NCBI GenBank assembly: GCA_011109175.1
Contig: RDEW01000031.1
Span: 62,001 to 126,000, forward strand
Source of the DNA: Dicyema japonicum
Lineage: Eukaryota; Dicyemida; Rhombozoa; Dicyemidae
Direction: 5' to 3'
Length of the DNA stretch: 64,000 nucleotides
The translations under genes were made by a program, and so were the position numbers. The notes beneath the pieces were generated by a model. That model made no database searches. It was not told where the DNA came from and saw nothing but the letters and a program-made list of their open reading frames with translations. The number at the start of each line of letters is the position of its first letter. The stretch's first letter is position 1. Of the stretch, positions 43,700 through 54,382 are shown piece after piece.

Positions 43700-44075
43700 T
43701 TTTAAAATTTTAATTTTTTAGATTTGTTAATCAACTAATACAGATATGAGAAGTCGCAAGGTTTTTATGAACGAAAGTCTATTTATCACTTCGATCAGTA
43801 AAAAGAGTTTGAATAGGTGTATACAAAAGTGTTACAACATTTTATTTACCCCCTTATTCAACTGACTTGAACCCAATTGAAAACTTTTTTTCTTGTGTGA
43901 AATCTCGCCTAAATGTAATTAGACCAAGAGTAACTGTAAGAGGAGAATTGCTAACAACTATCGGATTTGTTATGAGTGGTGTCGAAACCGAGAATTTGTC
44001 CTCATATTACAGTTTTTGGGAAAGGGTAAATGGAATACAACAGTTTTTGGGAAAGGGTAAATGGAATTAATAACA
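43700..44075 (+). mobile_element. Tc1/mariner-type (DDE_3) transposase C-terminal relic
   Basis: TDLNPIENFFSCVKSRLNVI followed by RPRVTVRGELLTTIGFVM is the final catalytic block ('SPDLNPIEnxFsxxKxxL') of IS630/Tc1-like transposases. A 31-bp tandem duplication (44011-44069, 'cagtttttgggaaagggtaa') follows. Termini were not found. Confidence 0.55.
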
Positions 44076-44144
44076 GATTAATTGAATAAAATACTTTTTT
44101 CCTAAATTATTTATTAGTATAATATATGTAATCTGTTGTCTGCT

Positions 44145-44450
44145 GGATACTCCTCCATACTAGAACCGGTCGTCCTGGACAGAAGAGACGGAAATTGGCC
44201 GGACGGAATTACAATTTTCGTTTGCGGTGAGAAAACCAGTGGTATGAGATGTGCATCGACCCCATTTTTTTCTCGATATCGTCGAGAGTGCGGTAGAAGG
44301 GTTGTACGCCATGGAAAAAGCTGAGAAGGCCAAGGGAAAGAAATACGAAGGGCTTATAGAGTTCACACTCTGAGCTGCCGATGTTGAGATAACTGGAGAA
44401 ATTAGCGGGAAATTGGTTCATTTCTTCAAGAAAATTGGACTTTAAATATT
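44145..44450 (+). mobile_element. LINE C-terminal fragment (DxxDGxxPDG and VETTG modules)
   Basis: PVVLDRRDGNWPDGITIFV (44160) is followed, after frame changes, by AEKAKGKKYEGL and ADVEITGEISGKLVHFFKKI. Order and spacing match the clade at 49.3-49.6 kb. Confidence 0.65.
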
Positions 44451-44891
44451 TGAGAACGTCTCTGTTAACAAACCAGCCACACCCGAAGTCTCAAATTCAA
44501 TTGGGACGAAGCAGAAACGATTCCTAAGTGAGAGATGTACTGGGTATCATATTTGTCAGGAAAAAGTAATAATACAAGTGACATCATATAACGAGAGAAC
44601 GTTCTTATGTAAATGAGAAGATCATAATCGTCAGTTTTCCAAGTCGAAACTTGATAAAGTCACGCTATCGAGAAGTCCTCCGTATGTTGAATTCCCAGAA
44701 GGAATATCCATCAAACCCCTACTTACGTAAGGATCGATCTGAAACGTGGAACCTGTTTTCTTCGTGATTGGGAAGAGTGTGGAAATCCGCTAAAAGGTCA
44801 CTCGAAATTAATAATCGTTACAATAATTGAATTTTCAGAAAAAAATAATAAATTGAAAATAACCAATGGAATTTTGCGGTTAAAATTTAAA

Positions 44892-45566
44892 TTAGCTAAT
44901 TTTGAGTTTATTTGAATAAAATTTCTTAACTGATTCTGAGATAATTAGTAAGGGAAGAAAAAGCCAAAGTGAGTTTGCAAAGACGAAATCATTCCAAAAA
45001 TGATTAGGATCCTCCATGTTAAGACAATATTTAAAATTGGCCAAATAATGGGAAAATACGTTAATAAAAGTTGTCATGAATTGAATCAACGTTGTCACAA
45101 ATTGTACCGCATAAATTTTAGAGTTTCCAAAAATCAAAAGAGTCAAACAAATTAAAGTTAATGGACCAGCAAAAAGAAATAAGAGTGTCTCTAGAAAATA
45201 TATGACAGGATCATATCTAAGTAGTTTTAGAATAATTAAACATTAGATAGCGAGAATCAGCGATCGCAAATTCCTTCCCTAAAATTATAAATAATTACTA
45301 CATATTTGTGCGATTATTGTGGAATGACCTTTTAAACTTGAATGATAAATAACATAATAGCTTTGGAGAAGGAAATGAGTACATCCTGAAAGCAAAAACC
45401 AAATTGTTTTATATTTTTTGAAGCCCTTAAGTTTATAATAGTCCGCTAAAATCCAGCCGAAAATGATAATTATTACATAGGAAGTAACTAAATACAAATT
45501 TAACTGATCCCGAGATAATGTATTTTGAACAAAGCCTTCCAAGTTTTCAAAATAATTTTTTTTCAT
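44892..45566 (-). CDS. EBP/EXPERA-family membrane protein (sterol isomerase-like)
   Basis: EBP catalyses sterol delta8-delta7 isomerisation in the ER; EBPL is an inactive relative. Exons: MKKNYFENLEGFVQN, a transmembrane helix (VTSYVIIIIFGWILADYY), WFLLSGCTHFLLQSYYVIYH, then KEFAIADSRYL, and after a 25-bp intron YDPVIYFLETLLFLFAGPLT. The second half holds IYAVQFVTTLIQFMTTFINV and HFWNDFVFANSLWLFLPLLI. The helix order, the DSRY motif, the ET...GPL motif and the N.LW motif fit EBP. From memory of EBP mutagenesis the catalytic set is His, Glu, Glu, Thr, Asn, Trp. Here the first His, second Glu, Asn and Trp are kept, but the HxxxE glutamate is Gln (HFLLQ) and the Thr after ETL is Leu. So EBPL-like or changed activity is likely. 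It sits between LINEs. Confidence 0.7.
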
Positions 45567-45709
45567 TTGTGTGTATTCTGAACGTATGTTATAGTTTTTA
45601 CAATCAAAAATATAGCAAATTAAATTAATAAATTAAATTTTTATTTATTTAAAATTATTTTTTTTATTTTTTATATGAATTAATAATTATTCAACGAATA
45701 CACAGCTCG

Positions 45710-46395
45710 GCTACTGCTACAACTTAATCCTGTTACAACTTTCATCAGGACTACACTCAACTACGATTCACCAAGTTGGGCCCCCTCAATCTCCTTGTCC
45801 CTTTCTCAAACTGCAGAAAGTGCAAAACTCGGCGCTGAGAATAATAACTGGCTGCTTAAAGTCAACCCCACCGACCATTTACATTGGAGTCGAAAATCCT
45901 CCTGCTCTATGACCACCTGGAAATGCGTAATTACAATTCCTACGGCAGTCGTTCGACCCGAATCACCCAGTTCACGCTCTGCTAAGTAACAATAACTGCA
46001 GATACATACGCAGGACCCTCTTTGACCTACAAAGAGCCTTGTCGAAGATCACCCCCCTCAAGAAGACTCAACTTGGACCCGCCGAATCCATGATTTCATC
46101 TCAACACGGGCCATTAGGACACTTCAATATAACAAAGTCTTGGAGCGCTTCCCCCTGATATCAGTCCAACGGAAACAATCGCTCCCGAAGAAGATCAGAA
46201 TCGGACTGGCTCGCCTACGATGTGAACACCACCCTTTTCTGGCTGGCAAAGTAGTTCGGGACCTTTTTCCCTGCCCTGGACCACCGGATGCAAAAGTCGA
46301 GGATCTCTGGGAGCGGCCTGTCCGGACTGCACGCTCTCTGATGGTCGCCGGCTTCCCACTTGCTGGCGAAGCCGGGGTTAATAATTTAATTTAAT
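45710..46395 (+). mobile_element. Jockey-like LINE C-terminal region and tail
   Basis: Across frames: LRIITGCLKS-like text, PTDHLHWSRKS, LYDHLEMRNYNSYGS, CRYIRRTLFDLQRALSKITP-like text, then RIGLARLRCEHHPFLAG and a Cys-containing FPCPGPPDAK end. This is the usual thumb and RNase-H-less C-terminus of Jockey-group RTs ('RxxLaxLRxGhHpfLagY...CPxC'). It ends in 'gccggggttaataatttaat', the LINE 3' signature, immediately before the next element. Confidence 0.65.
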
Positions 46396-46416
46396 TTACA
46401 ACTTAATCCCCCTTGG

Positions 46417-46470
46417 CTGAATGGGTTGCTGATAATTCTCGCCGGTGACATTGAACTTAATCCAGGCCCT
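46417..46470 (+). other. 2A-like ribosome-skipping peptide at the LINE ORF N-terminus
   Basis: The reading frame of the endonuclease begins, upstream of its first conserved strand, with LNGLLIILAGDIELNPGPP. The final eight residues fit the 2A core D(V/I)ExNPG|P, and the preceding Leu/Ile run with Gly fits the hydrophobic helix of active 2As. The Pro-initial product would begin PLSILQININ, i.e. directly at the endonuclease. 2A-like peptides at this place are known in some trypanosome and marine-invertebrate LINEs, so a real function is plausible. Confidence 0.8.
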
Positions 46471-47635
46471 CCACTCTCAATTCTGCAGATAAACATCAAC
46501 GAAATCAAAAGCAAAATTCTCGAACTACGGTCTTTCATTAAATAACAGAACATTGACCTGATTTTACTTCAAGAAAGCAGACTTACTCCATCATCACCTA
46601 CCTCGCATTTCCAGGATACCATTGCATCCGTCTGGACCGCTCAAACCGTCGTGGTGGGGGTCTCCTCGTCCCTATAAGAAATAGCATTCGATTTACGGAC
46701 ATATCAGCAAAACTAAATTCATTAACTAACGATGGACCACGGAAATATCTGGAATATCCATTACAAGCGCATTCGGGACTCTCAAATTTACAAACATCTA
46801 CGTCTCCCCTCCATCTTCTTGCCCAAAAGGATTCTCTCTAAACCTAACCAAGTTAAACAAGCTCGGAAACCTGATACAGTGTGGAGATTTCAATGCTAAA
46901 CATCCTGCCTGGTTAAAATCACATCCAGCAGACTCAAGAGGATTATCCTTATTAAACAAACTCACCTATCTGACTATCCTCAACAACTCCAGGAAGCACA
47001 CTAGGACTCCTTACAAGGAAAACGAAGCTTCAACGTCCCCAGACATTACCTTCTGTTCCCCAAACCTTGTACCGGACACATCTTGGACATGCATTATGGA
47101 TTATTTTCCTCCCACAATCCAATCATTATTCGAATCAAAAAAGTTCTTTACCACAGAAAAGAGACTGTTTTATTTTTCAACTATAAAAAAGCAAACTGGA
47201 ATGACTATTCAAAATTATCGATCAAGCTTTAGTAAACTTTGATATGATATTCCTTTCAATAGATATAGCTATTGACTTTCTAAACAAAATTATTCTCATG
47301 GCGCGGAGAACATTCATTCCGCGTAGATCATTTAAATTCTACAATGAAAAACTTGATCAGAACACCAAATCATTAATTAAAGAAAAGAATCGCCTGAAAA
47401 GACATGTACCTTCCTTTTCCGGACAGAAAAATCAAACAAAAACTCTCAATGACGAAATATCTAAAAGGATTAAAAAACTGAAGCCAACAGATGGGACAAA
47501 CTAATATCTTCCCTTCCATTTCAGAAATCTGGTCAGACAATATGGAGAGAAATTAAACAATTTGGTCCAAAGGGAAATTTTAAAAGACAACAGACGGATC
47601 AGCACAGTCTTAACAAGCTCATGAAATATTACGCC

Positions 47636-47700
47636 AGTCCTCAGGACATATGCAAGCCTCTGTACGTTGAGGCTGTTCTTTAGGAGGAATAATGATGTAT
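47636..47700 (+). mobile_element. 65-bp patch of a different LINE inside the Jockey-like element
   Basis: These 65 bases match 39418-39482 with only two differences by eye (shared 'acatatgcaagcctctgtac', 'gttgaggctgtt', 'taggaggaataatgatgtat'). At 39.4 kb it belongs to the minus-strand LVWD-clade LINE; here it interrupts the segment between endonuclease and RT. Confidence 0.85.
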
Positions 47701-49084
47701 CCTTGGTATTTTACTAAAACACCTTGGACCTATTGCGATTGATACAATCACAGTGATTTTCAACTATTCAATAACATGAATACAATTCCAACTATCTGAA
47801 AAATGTCCTATATACGCCCAATCCTTAAGCCTGGCAAGCCTAAAAACAATCCTGCATCATTTTGAACAGTCTCTTTACTATGCACCTTATCAAAGTTATT
47901 GTAAAAATTGATTCTTAACCTAATAACTTCGTCCCTTCCTTTTTCGTTCTCACAACATGGATTTAGAAGGGGTCATTCAACTTCTACCCACCTAACTTCC
48001 CTTAACCAATTTATCATTGAAGGCTTTAACAAAAATCCTCGTCACCTCAAAACAGTCGTTTGCTCGATCGATTTACAAAAGACCTTCGACTCTGTCTCAC
48101 GGAAAATCCTAACTTGGAAATTGTTTGTTCTCCTTGTCAACTCCAATATAAAACTTTGGCTTGCTAACTTCATAAATGGAAGAAGGGCCCGGGTATACAT
48201 GGATGGGATCAAATCAATTTCAAGATTACTACCCAATAATATCCCACAAGGTTCCCCTTTATCACCCGCCTTATTTAACTTATACATGTCCGATTTACCA
48301 CAACCCAATAATAAAGACGATTTCATCCTATCATATGCTGATGACTTATTAATCGGATCCTGCGATCAAGATATCCCATGGGCATCAGAAAGACTACAAG
48401 AATACCTTCACAGGATTCAAATTTTGATAAATTATAACCGGCTTGATATATCTACTGAAAAATCTTCTTCGTCTTTATTTACCTCAGACAAACGACTTGG
48501 ACAAATGACAGTGGATATATTTATCAACCAGACAAAAATACCTTTCACTAAGAAACTAAAAATCTTGGGATCACCTTCGACACACCCTTTTCATCTCATG
48601 TCGACGCTGTCTCTGGAAGCTGCTCAAGAAAGCTAGGGATAATCAAAACTATTTTCGGTGGCATTAAAACCCCTTTCCCAGCTTTGAAATTGTTGTACAA
48701 ACAATACATTGAGTCATCTGTCAGCTATGCTTGTACGTCATGGGGAATCAATTTTTCCTGGACGAACAAACAAAGAATCCGGGACATTCAGGCCTTAACA
48801 GCCACTACTATTAGTAATCTCGAGAAACTAGTAAAACTAATACCCTCATCACTTGAAGTGGAAAGAAATTTGCTACCCTGTGCAAGCAGTGCAACTCTCA
48901 ACAATACACAGTCACGACGTGTCTTATGAGAAGGGTATACATCACCCCTCTCCAATTCCTATTCCCGTAACCACCCCGCCCACAGAGAAGTTGTGTTGGA
49001 TCCCAGAAGCGCACGAGGAGAAAATGAGAATTCTGATTGAGGCCTTCGAGATCACTTAATTAATTTATAATTAAATTAACTATT

Positions 49085-51195
49085 GGTGTTCTTGGGTTAA
49101 TAATAATTATAATAATTTAGACAATAATTAGGACGACAGAATGGCGAAGGCGTTACCTCTGATAATCGCCATTTCGAGTCTCTGCCTCAACCAGAGTCCC
49201 TCCCGTGGCTCGCACCTTTTTGAGGCGAGTTTGCTTCCAATGCTGTGGAGAAAGGCGTCCGTCTTCGCGCCTACAGTTCCAGTTGTCTCCACAGCGATGG
49301 GGGCGAAATGGTAATGGTCTCCGAGGGATTAGTACTTATGGATCTTCTTGACTTCCGTCTGGTCGGCTGCGTCTCCAGGAGAGTGCGTCGCCGTCAGCAA
49401 TCTGGCTCCTGAGAAGGTGTCCACACACGTTGCGTCCCAGACAAGTGATTTTCCGTGGGAGTATGGGAACAACGTCATTCCATCCGGCCTCTTCCCGTCG
49501 CCTCTGTCTAAGCCCAATGCCAATTGGGCCGGAAATCCCGCAGCCTTGAGGGCTCGAAAAATGATGTCATTGAAGGATGCGTGACGCGGGGCTCGACCAG
49601 CACTTCGTCGGCAAGAGAGTGGATGTAAGCCTTTCGTATCAACGTCATCGCCGCAACGGCATTTGTGTCTCTGGCATATGTCCAGTCCTAGGCGCAGTGC
49701 CACCCCGATCCTTAGGCCGTTTTCGTCAAGGAGGGTCCAAATGTGGGCACGGTAGGGCCTCGAGCCAGACTCCAATTTCCCGACTTAATGCTTGCTAGAC
49801 GATGTTAGTTGGCGCTTTTCTTCGCGGCCTCCGGAGTGCTCATACATGCAATTGAGTCCCAACTCTTCTGGCAAGCAAAGTTCGACAAGAATTCCAAGTC
49901 AAACTCACCCCACAACTGGCAAACTCTGTCAAGCTCCAAGTCCAAGGTATGTTCGGTTGCGTTACGTAGGACTGCTTGGGCCAAGCGACTGCAGCTTGCA
50001 AGGGATGAAAAGTAGGCAGGCAGGACGGCTTCAAGGGGGGATCTCAACCCAATGCCCCCATTTCTCGCAGGTTGTTTGAACATAGTCCAGCCCAGATCAT
50101 CGAATTTGACATTCAGTATTGACTCCGCCGATCGTCTCAGAGTTCCATCAGCCGACAATAGTGCATTCCGGTGTTCAAAACATGGTGAACATCTCAAAAT
50201 GTACATCATCTTCGACATGGAAATACATTTCTTGAGCAAGAAGAAAGACACGTGGATCCAAAGATGATACTCTCTTTGTAAAGGCTTCACTTCATTATCC
50301 TTACTGGTTAGGCAGTTTTCCAGCTCGTCGTTTACGAGAGGGCAGCCAAGGAAGTGTACTTTGTCCAAGGAAGATATGCTGAAACCTGGAGTAGGGATCT
50401 GAATTCTTGGCAGGCAGTAGAAAAGCTTGGAGATGAGCAGGAAATATTGATCAGTTCCGATTTCATAACGTTGACATTTAAACCCAATTCGTTTAGAGTT
50501 GGAATGGTTGAAGAAATATCCTGATATACTTTCTCCTATGGGCCAGCTATTGTGGCGTCGTCCAAGTACCACAGGTTGAGTTCACAGTTTATGCTTCGTG
50601 TCACTGTGTCAATTGTCATTGCAAAAAGCAAAGGCCCTAGAGGGTCTCCCTGCTGAACGCCTGTGCGTGAATAAACGATATCGTTTCCGTAAACTAAGGC
50701 TGAGTCCGTCCCATCAATGTACAAGTCAGCCAATCTCTGGAGCTCTCTTCCAACAGGTTTCCAAAATACAGTCTCTCTTCAGCGTGTTGAAGCATTTGAT
50801 ATATCAAGCTTCAGGCCTAGCCTTTGGGTCTGGAAATTATTGTTGTTGAAGTAACTCCTCGCAGCGTGGACTGCTGCCTCGCAACCACCAGTCACCCACC
50901 CCAAGTTGAGTCGGGAACAGCTCTTCAGCAACATTGTGGGAGACTCTTCTGGCAGCGATTTTAGCAGCAAGCTTTTGGAAGTATGTACAGATCGCAATTG
51001 GGCGGACACCTCCATCTCCTTTTCGGAATGCCAATAGATGTCCACAAAAAGAAGATCTCTAGCAAATTTTGGAATATCACCATTAACCATTCGAGTGAGC
51101 AGCAAGTGATAGACGCTAACAAGGCACGGCCGGCTTCAGCAGTAGCTTCAGAGGTTAAGTCCTTTATATGGCTTGGGCGCAGTCCGTTTTTTTAT
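49085..51195 (-). mobile_element. LVWDxTCxDTF-clade LINE, RT to 3' end
   Basis: Reading on the minus strand: LTRMVNGDIPKFARDLLF, FRKGDGGVRPIAICTYFQKL (RT 1-2), GCEAAVHAARSYF, LGLKLDISNA (motif A), GVQQGDPLGPLLFAMTIDTV (B), LWYLDDATIAG (C, LDD variant), ISSLDKVHFLGCPL, DGTLRRSAESILNVKFDDLG, ARNGGIGLRSPLEAVLPAYF, then CRCGDDVDTKGLHPLSCRRS, LDRGDGKRPDGMTLFPY, KSLVWDATCVDTF, HFAPIAVETTGTVG and REGLWLRQRLEMAIIRGNAF to the end. At least four frameshifts/stops. 5'-truncated at about 51195, within RT region 0. The catalytic 'LDD' is typical of this clade. It lies tail to tail with the Jockey-like LINE. Confidence 0.85.
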
Positions 51196-51392
51196 AAACT
51201 TTAAAAAAATTATGGAAAATTTCGGAATTGGCAAATTTCCACTAAAGTTAGAATATTTCTTAAAAATGGCAAATGAGGCAAATTTAAGAGAGTTTACTGT
51301 AGTTTAATTCTGACTTTTGGTTTATTAAAATTCCGTTGCTAATAATACAAAAAAAAACTTAACATATGACAATCAAATAGTCGTATTAAAAA

Positions 51393-52230
51393 TTAAAGTT
51401 TCATCAGCTCTGACCTCTTCGAAGTGGAAAATTTGTCTAGAAATTGAACAAATTCCATAAAAGATTTTGGTTTACTTTCGATCCATGATCCAGAAACCTC
51501 CCAAAATGATAGGGCTATATATACATGATAAAAAATACAGCAATTATCAAAGAACGAATTTAAATCCAATTCATCCATTTTTGAGAGATAAAATCCTTTA
51601 AAAACTCCGTCAACGTAAAATTTATAATTCATATTTAAAACGTTTATCACAAAAATAGCCAACGATAGGCTAAAATAGAAATAAAATATAAACCCGATAA
51701 TTTCGTCATTTGAACGGTTCAACAGATCCATAGCTTTACCTTGATGGTTCGTTACAAAATAACTGAAATGTTAATTCACACATAAAAACCTCAAACATTC
51801 CAATCCAAGCCTGCCCATTCCTCGAAAATCAGTCATTGGATTCCTTCCTTGAAAACCTATTAGCTCCCAGTCTGAAGAATCAGCCCCACTTGGAGGCCGT
51901 TTAATCAAAATTTCAAAAATCTACAAATTTAAAAAATTAAAACTTTTGACAAAATCGTAAAATCGTCATTGTCATATGAATTTACTGAAATCTTTGTTTT
52001 TTCAGTCAGTAGATTTTTCAGTTTATTATATTTGTAAATATATTCGATATAAAACAAAAGCGTATCCAAATTACTAAATTCTACACAATTATGACCTTTC
52101 TTTCTTGTTTAAATCATTTTTCTCATCAGCGATTAAATTGCTTATAAAAGACTTAATTTTCGTTTCGGAGTAATCCCTCTTAAAATTTCCTTTAACTCAG
52201 AATTATAGTTTTGCTCATTTTCTATTTTAT
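51393..52230 (-). CDS. ELMO-domain protein (ELMOD1/2/3-like Arf GAP)
   Basis: ELMOD proteins are GTPase-activating proteins for Arf/Arl GTPases. The hallmark is seen at 51900-51800 on the minus strand: SDWELIGFQGRNPMTDFRGM followed by GRLGLECL, the WxxIGFQGxxPxTDFRGMGxLGL signature. A 23-bp intron precedes it; upstream exons give NSELKEILRGITPKRKL, LDTLLFYIEYIYKYNK and VNSYDNDDFTILSK. The C-terminal exon reads NRSNDEIIGFIFYFYFSLSL, FVINVLNMNYKF, YHVYIALSFWEVSGSWIESK and ends with a stop at 51393. The GAP arginine would be in FRGMG. Frame is kept across the placed introns (31, 22 and 23 bp). The start codon was not found; it may lie in a further exon. Confidence 0.8.
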
Positions 52231-52685
52231 TTTAAATAAATAGTACCAATTAAAAATAGATTTTTAGCATTTATCGGGTTGGAACAGATTTCGAGAATGG
52301 AAGGTGCAGTTAAATATCGCCAAGTTGTATGCAATAAAGAAAAAATAAAGTTTATTAGTTCTTCGAAGTAGTTCCATATATAGCCAACCAAACTCATACA
52401 ATTAACTTTAATTTTTTTAAATAATAATTTAAATTTTTAAATTCTTTGTTAATTTTTTTAATTTAAAATCATGATTTCAGAGGAATTTACATGCAGCTTT
52501 CAGATCTACAATTTACAGGGAATTTTGAATTATATCTAAATACTGCATTTTTTCATTCTATGTTGATCAGAGAATATTAGAAATCACGATTTAAGAAAAC
52601 GTGCTATACGTCCAAATTCTGGATCAGGGTATTATGGAAAATCAATTCACATTAGGTATTCTAATGGCGAACTTGTACAGACACC
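52231..52685. other. AT-rich spacer
   Basis: May hold the first exon of the ELMOD gene. No other feature supported. Confidence 0.3.
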
Positions 52686-52689
52686 TTCA

Positions 52690-52930
52690 AAAAATAAAAA
52701 ATAATTCCAAAGACCAAGGGGAAAACCAAACTAACTAAATCTTTGATCCAGCAATTCCAGAACTTGTCTCCAGGTAACGAAATTGCTTCGTGGAAAGAAT
52801 AGTTGGATTCTTTTGATGGCGGCCAGGAATAGGGAGTCTCCTTAGTAAGGTGAATCCAATGACGCCATCAGAGGAAAAGGATATAATTATTTAACCATTA
52901 GACACATAGCACCACATGGTTCCACGCGGC
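52690..52930 (+). repeat. Repeat C
   Basis: Full-length partner of 39830-40070: 'cttgtctccaggtaacgaaa', 'aaggtgaatccaatgacgcc', 'atagcaccacatggttccac', 'gcggct'. Confidence 0.8.
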
Positions 52931-53029
52931 TATCCGAATCGAATGCGAAATACAACTTAATCAAGACAGGCAAAATACAAATTAATGAAAAAATTCGAGA
53001 AATTTATTGTCATTAGGGGTTGATTAGGA

Positions 53030-53930
53030 ATGGTGGGCGGTCCAGGAGTTTTTTGTCTTTTAGCCTTCTGATTGCACGTGTTGATACGAAATTGTGTATT
53101 TTGTTTGTCCACGTCTACCCAACTGTGAGTTAGGGGATCCTCAATAGAGCTTTTTGTAGGTCGAAAACAGTTCTTTGGATATTCCTACGATTTCAAGACT
53201 TAAGGAGCGAAACAGTCTGGTGGTCAAATTCCGAAAACTGAGCAGAAACGTGAACTTCGCATCTCCAAATGACCGACAACAAAAAGTATCCTCGTTTCCA
53301 ATTACAGATGGTCGGCCCTGTAATGGTTTGCAGAGCTTGGGGCTTATGAATTAGACTATTACAGTAAAAAACTAATTGATCGAGGTCATGACGAACTTTT
53401 TGTAGATATTCGTCAAGGATTCTTTGGATTGGATGTGAGAAATACTTGCTACCGCAAGGAGAATATTTAATTTCCTCTTCAGTTTGATGGTAAAAATTGA
53501 ATATGCTGGCTGAAAGAGAAATTTTTGTCAAAAGTAACACCCAGTAATTTTGGATGTTTAATGACAGGGAGGGGGCAATTGTGCAGTGACAGAGTTGATG
53601 AGATGTTAAACAGTTTCTTGTCAGAAGTGAAAAGAGTGACAAATGATTTCGTTTGGAAAGGGGACGTCTAGTTGGAGTCAATCCATTCACTCATAAGGTC
53701 CAGGTGATGCTGCAAATGTTTCGTGATTCTCTGAATGTCTGTGTCTTTGGCAGCGATGACAATGTTATCGGCATATGTAAGGCCAATTGAGTTTGGAGAA
53801 ATCTGAATGCTACTCAGATGGAGGATAAAAAGGCTCGGGGAAAAAACTGAACTTTGTGGAATTTTTAAAACAAGGTAATTTTTAACTCCTCTCTTTAACC
53901 CATATCGGAACATTTTAAAAATTAACGGCT
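53030..53930 (-). mobile_element. Jockey-like LINE, RT motif C to C-terminus
   Basis: The minus strand reads IPQSSVFSPSLFILHLSSIQ (B), GLTYADNIVIAAKDTDIQRI (C; the second catalytic Asp is Asn), QHHLDLMSEWIDSNQL, then broken frames with a thumb, RNIQRTVFDLQKALLRIPN and a short end. The YADD-to-YADN change alone would kill RT activity. Same family as 46.4-49.1 kb. Confidence 0.7.
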
Positions 53931-53931
53931 A

Positions 53932-54010
53932 CATGAAGCAGCTCTAATAATAACATCCCCTTCACGAGAGCCTTTATACTTATGGCTCCGTATGGGAAGG
54001 TACAGCACTT
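53932..54010 (-). mobile_element. SINE 3'-end fragment
   Basis: The reverse strand reads 'tacggagccataagtataaa', 'ggctctcgtgaaggggatg', then 'ttattatta': the SINE 3' end. Confidence 0.6.
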
Positions 54011-54382
54011 AATTTAAAATAAACAACAATGCTAACTGATCGTTGAAAAGGAGGCAGCTCTGTTATTCAAATTAAGTTCCAGTCGAACCTCAAGGATTCA
54101 TAATTTCTATTGTTTTTAAAAAGCTTTTCAAATCCTCTTGATTTTTAAAGTGGAGTATAACTTACACAGTATTACTTACTATTATCATTTTCCTAATTAA
54201 TTCTATATACGAGAAAATATTAGGTTAGTTATATATTTCCAAACAAATGGCTGAACATAGACAGCTTTAATGAAATTGACATAAAACTAGAGCAACAGCA
54301 TGATCTTGAGTAGTACTAAATAAAATCTGTTTCTTATTTCAATATAAAACATTACCTCCAATCATTTTAAATAGTCTTAGAA

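Larger units (their letters stand above)
46396..49125 (+). mobile_element. Jockey-like LINE, near full-length ORF2 with 2A-like leader
   Basis: From 5' to 3': a 2A-like peptide (46426-46470); an APE endonuclease (INEIKSKILELRSFIK, LILLQESRLTPSSPTSHF, later DITFCSPNLVPDTSW-like text and SHNPIIIRIKKVLYHRK); then a linker; an RT domain, intact from 47908 to 48560, with SQHGFRRGHSTSTHLTSLNQ, SIDLQKTFDSVSRKI (motif A), NIPQGSPLSPALFNLYMSDL (motif B) and LSYADDLLIGSCD (motif C, intact); then KLGIIKTIF-like text, YIESSVSYACTSWGIN and the tail. Two frameshifts and at least one stop (TAA after RSFIK) inactivate it. The RT core is well preserved, so it died recently. It ends in 'gggttaataataattataat'. 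Confidence 0.85.

Noticed and set aside
47244-47504. Separate gene encoding a basic protein
   Set aside because: It lies in the linker between endonuclease and RT of the Jockey-like LINE and follows that element's frame order.
49340-50280. Several long plus-strand open frames
   Set aside because: They are antisense shadows of the minus-strand LINE, whose conserved motifs read on the other strand.
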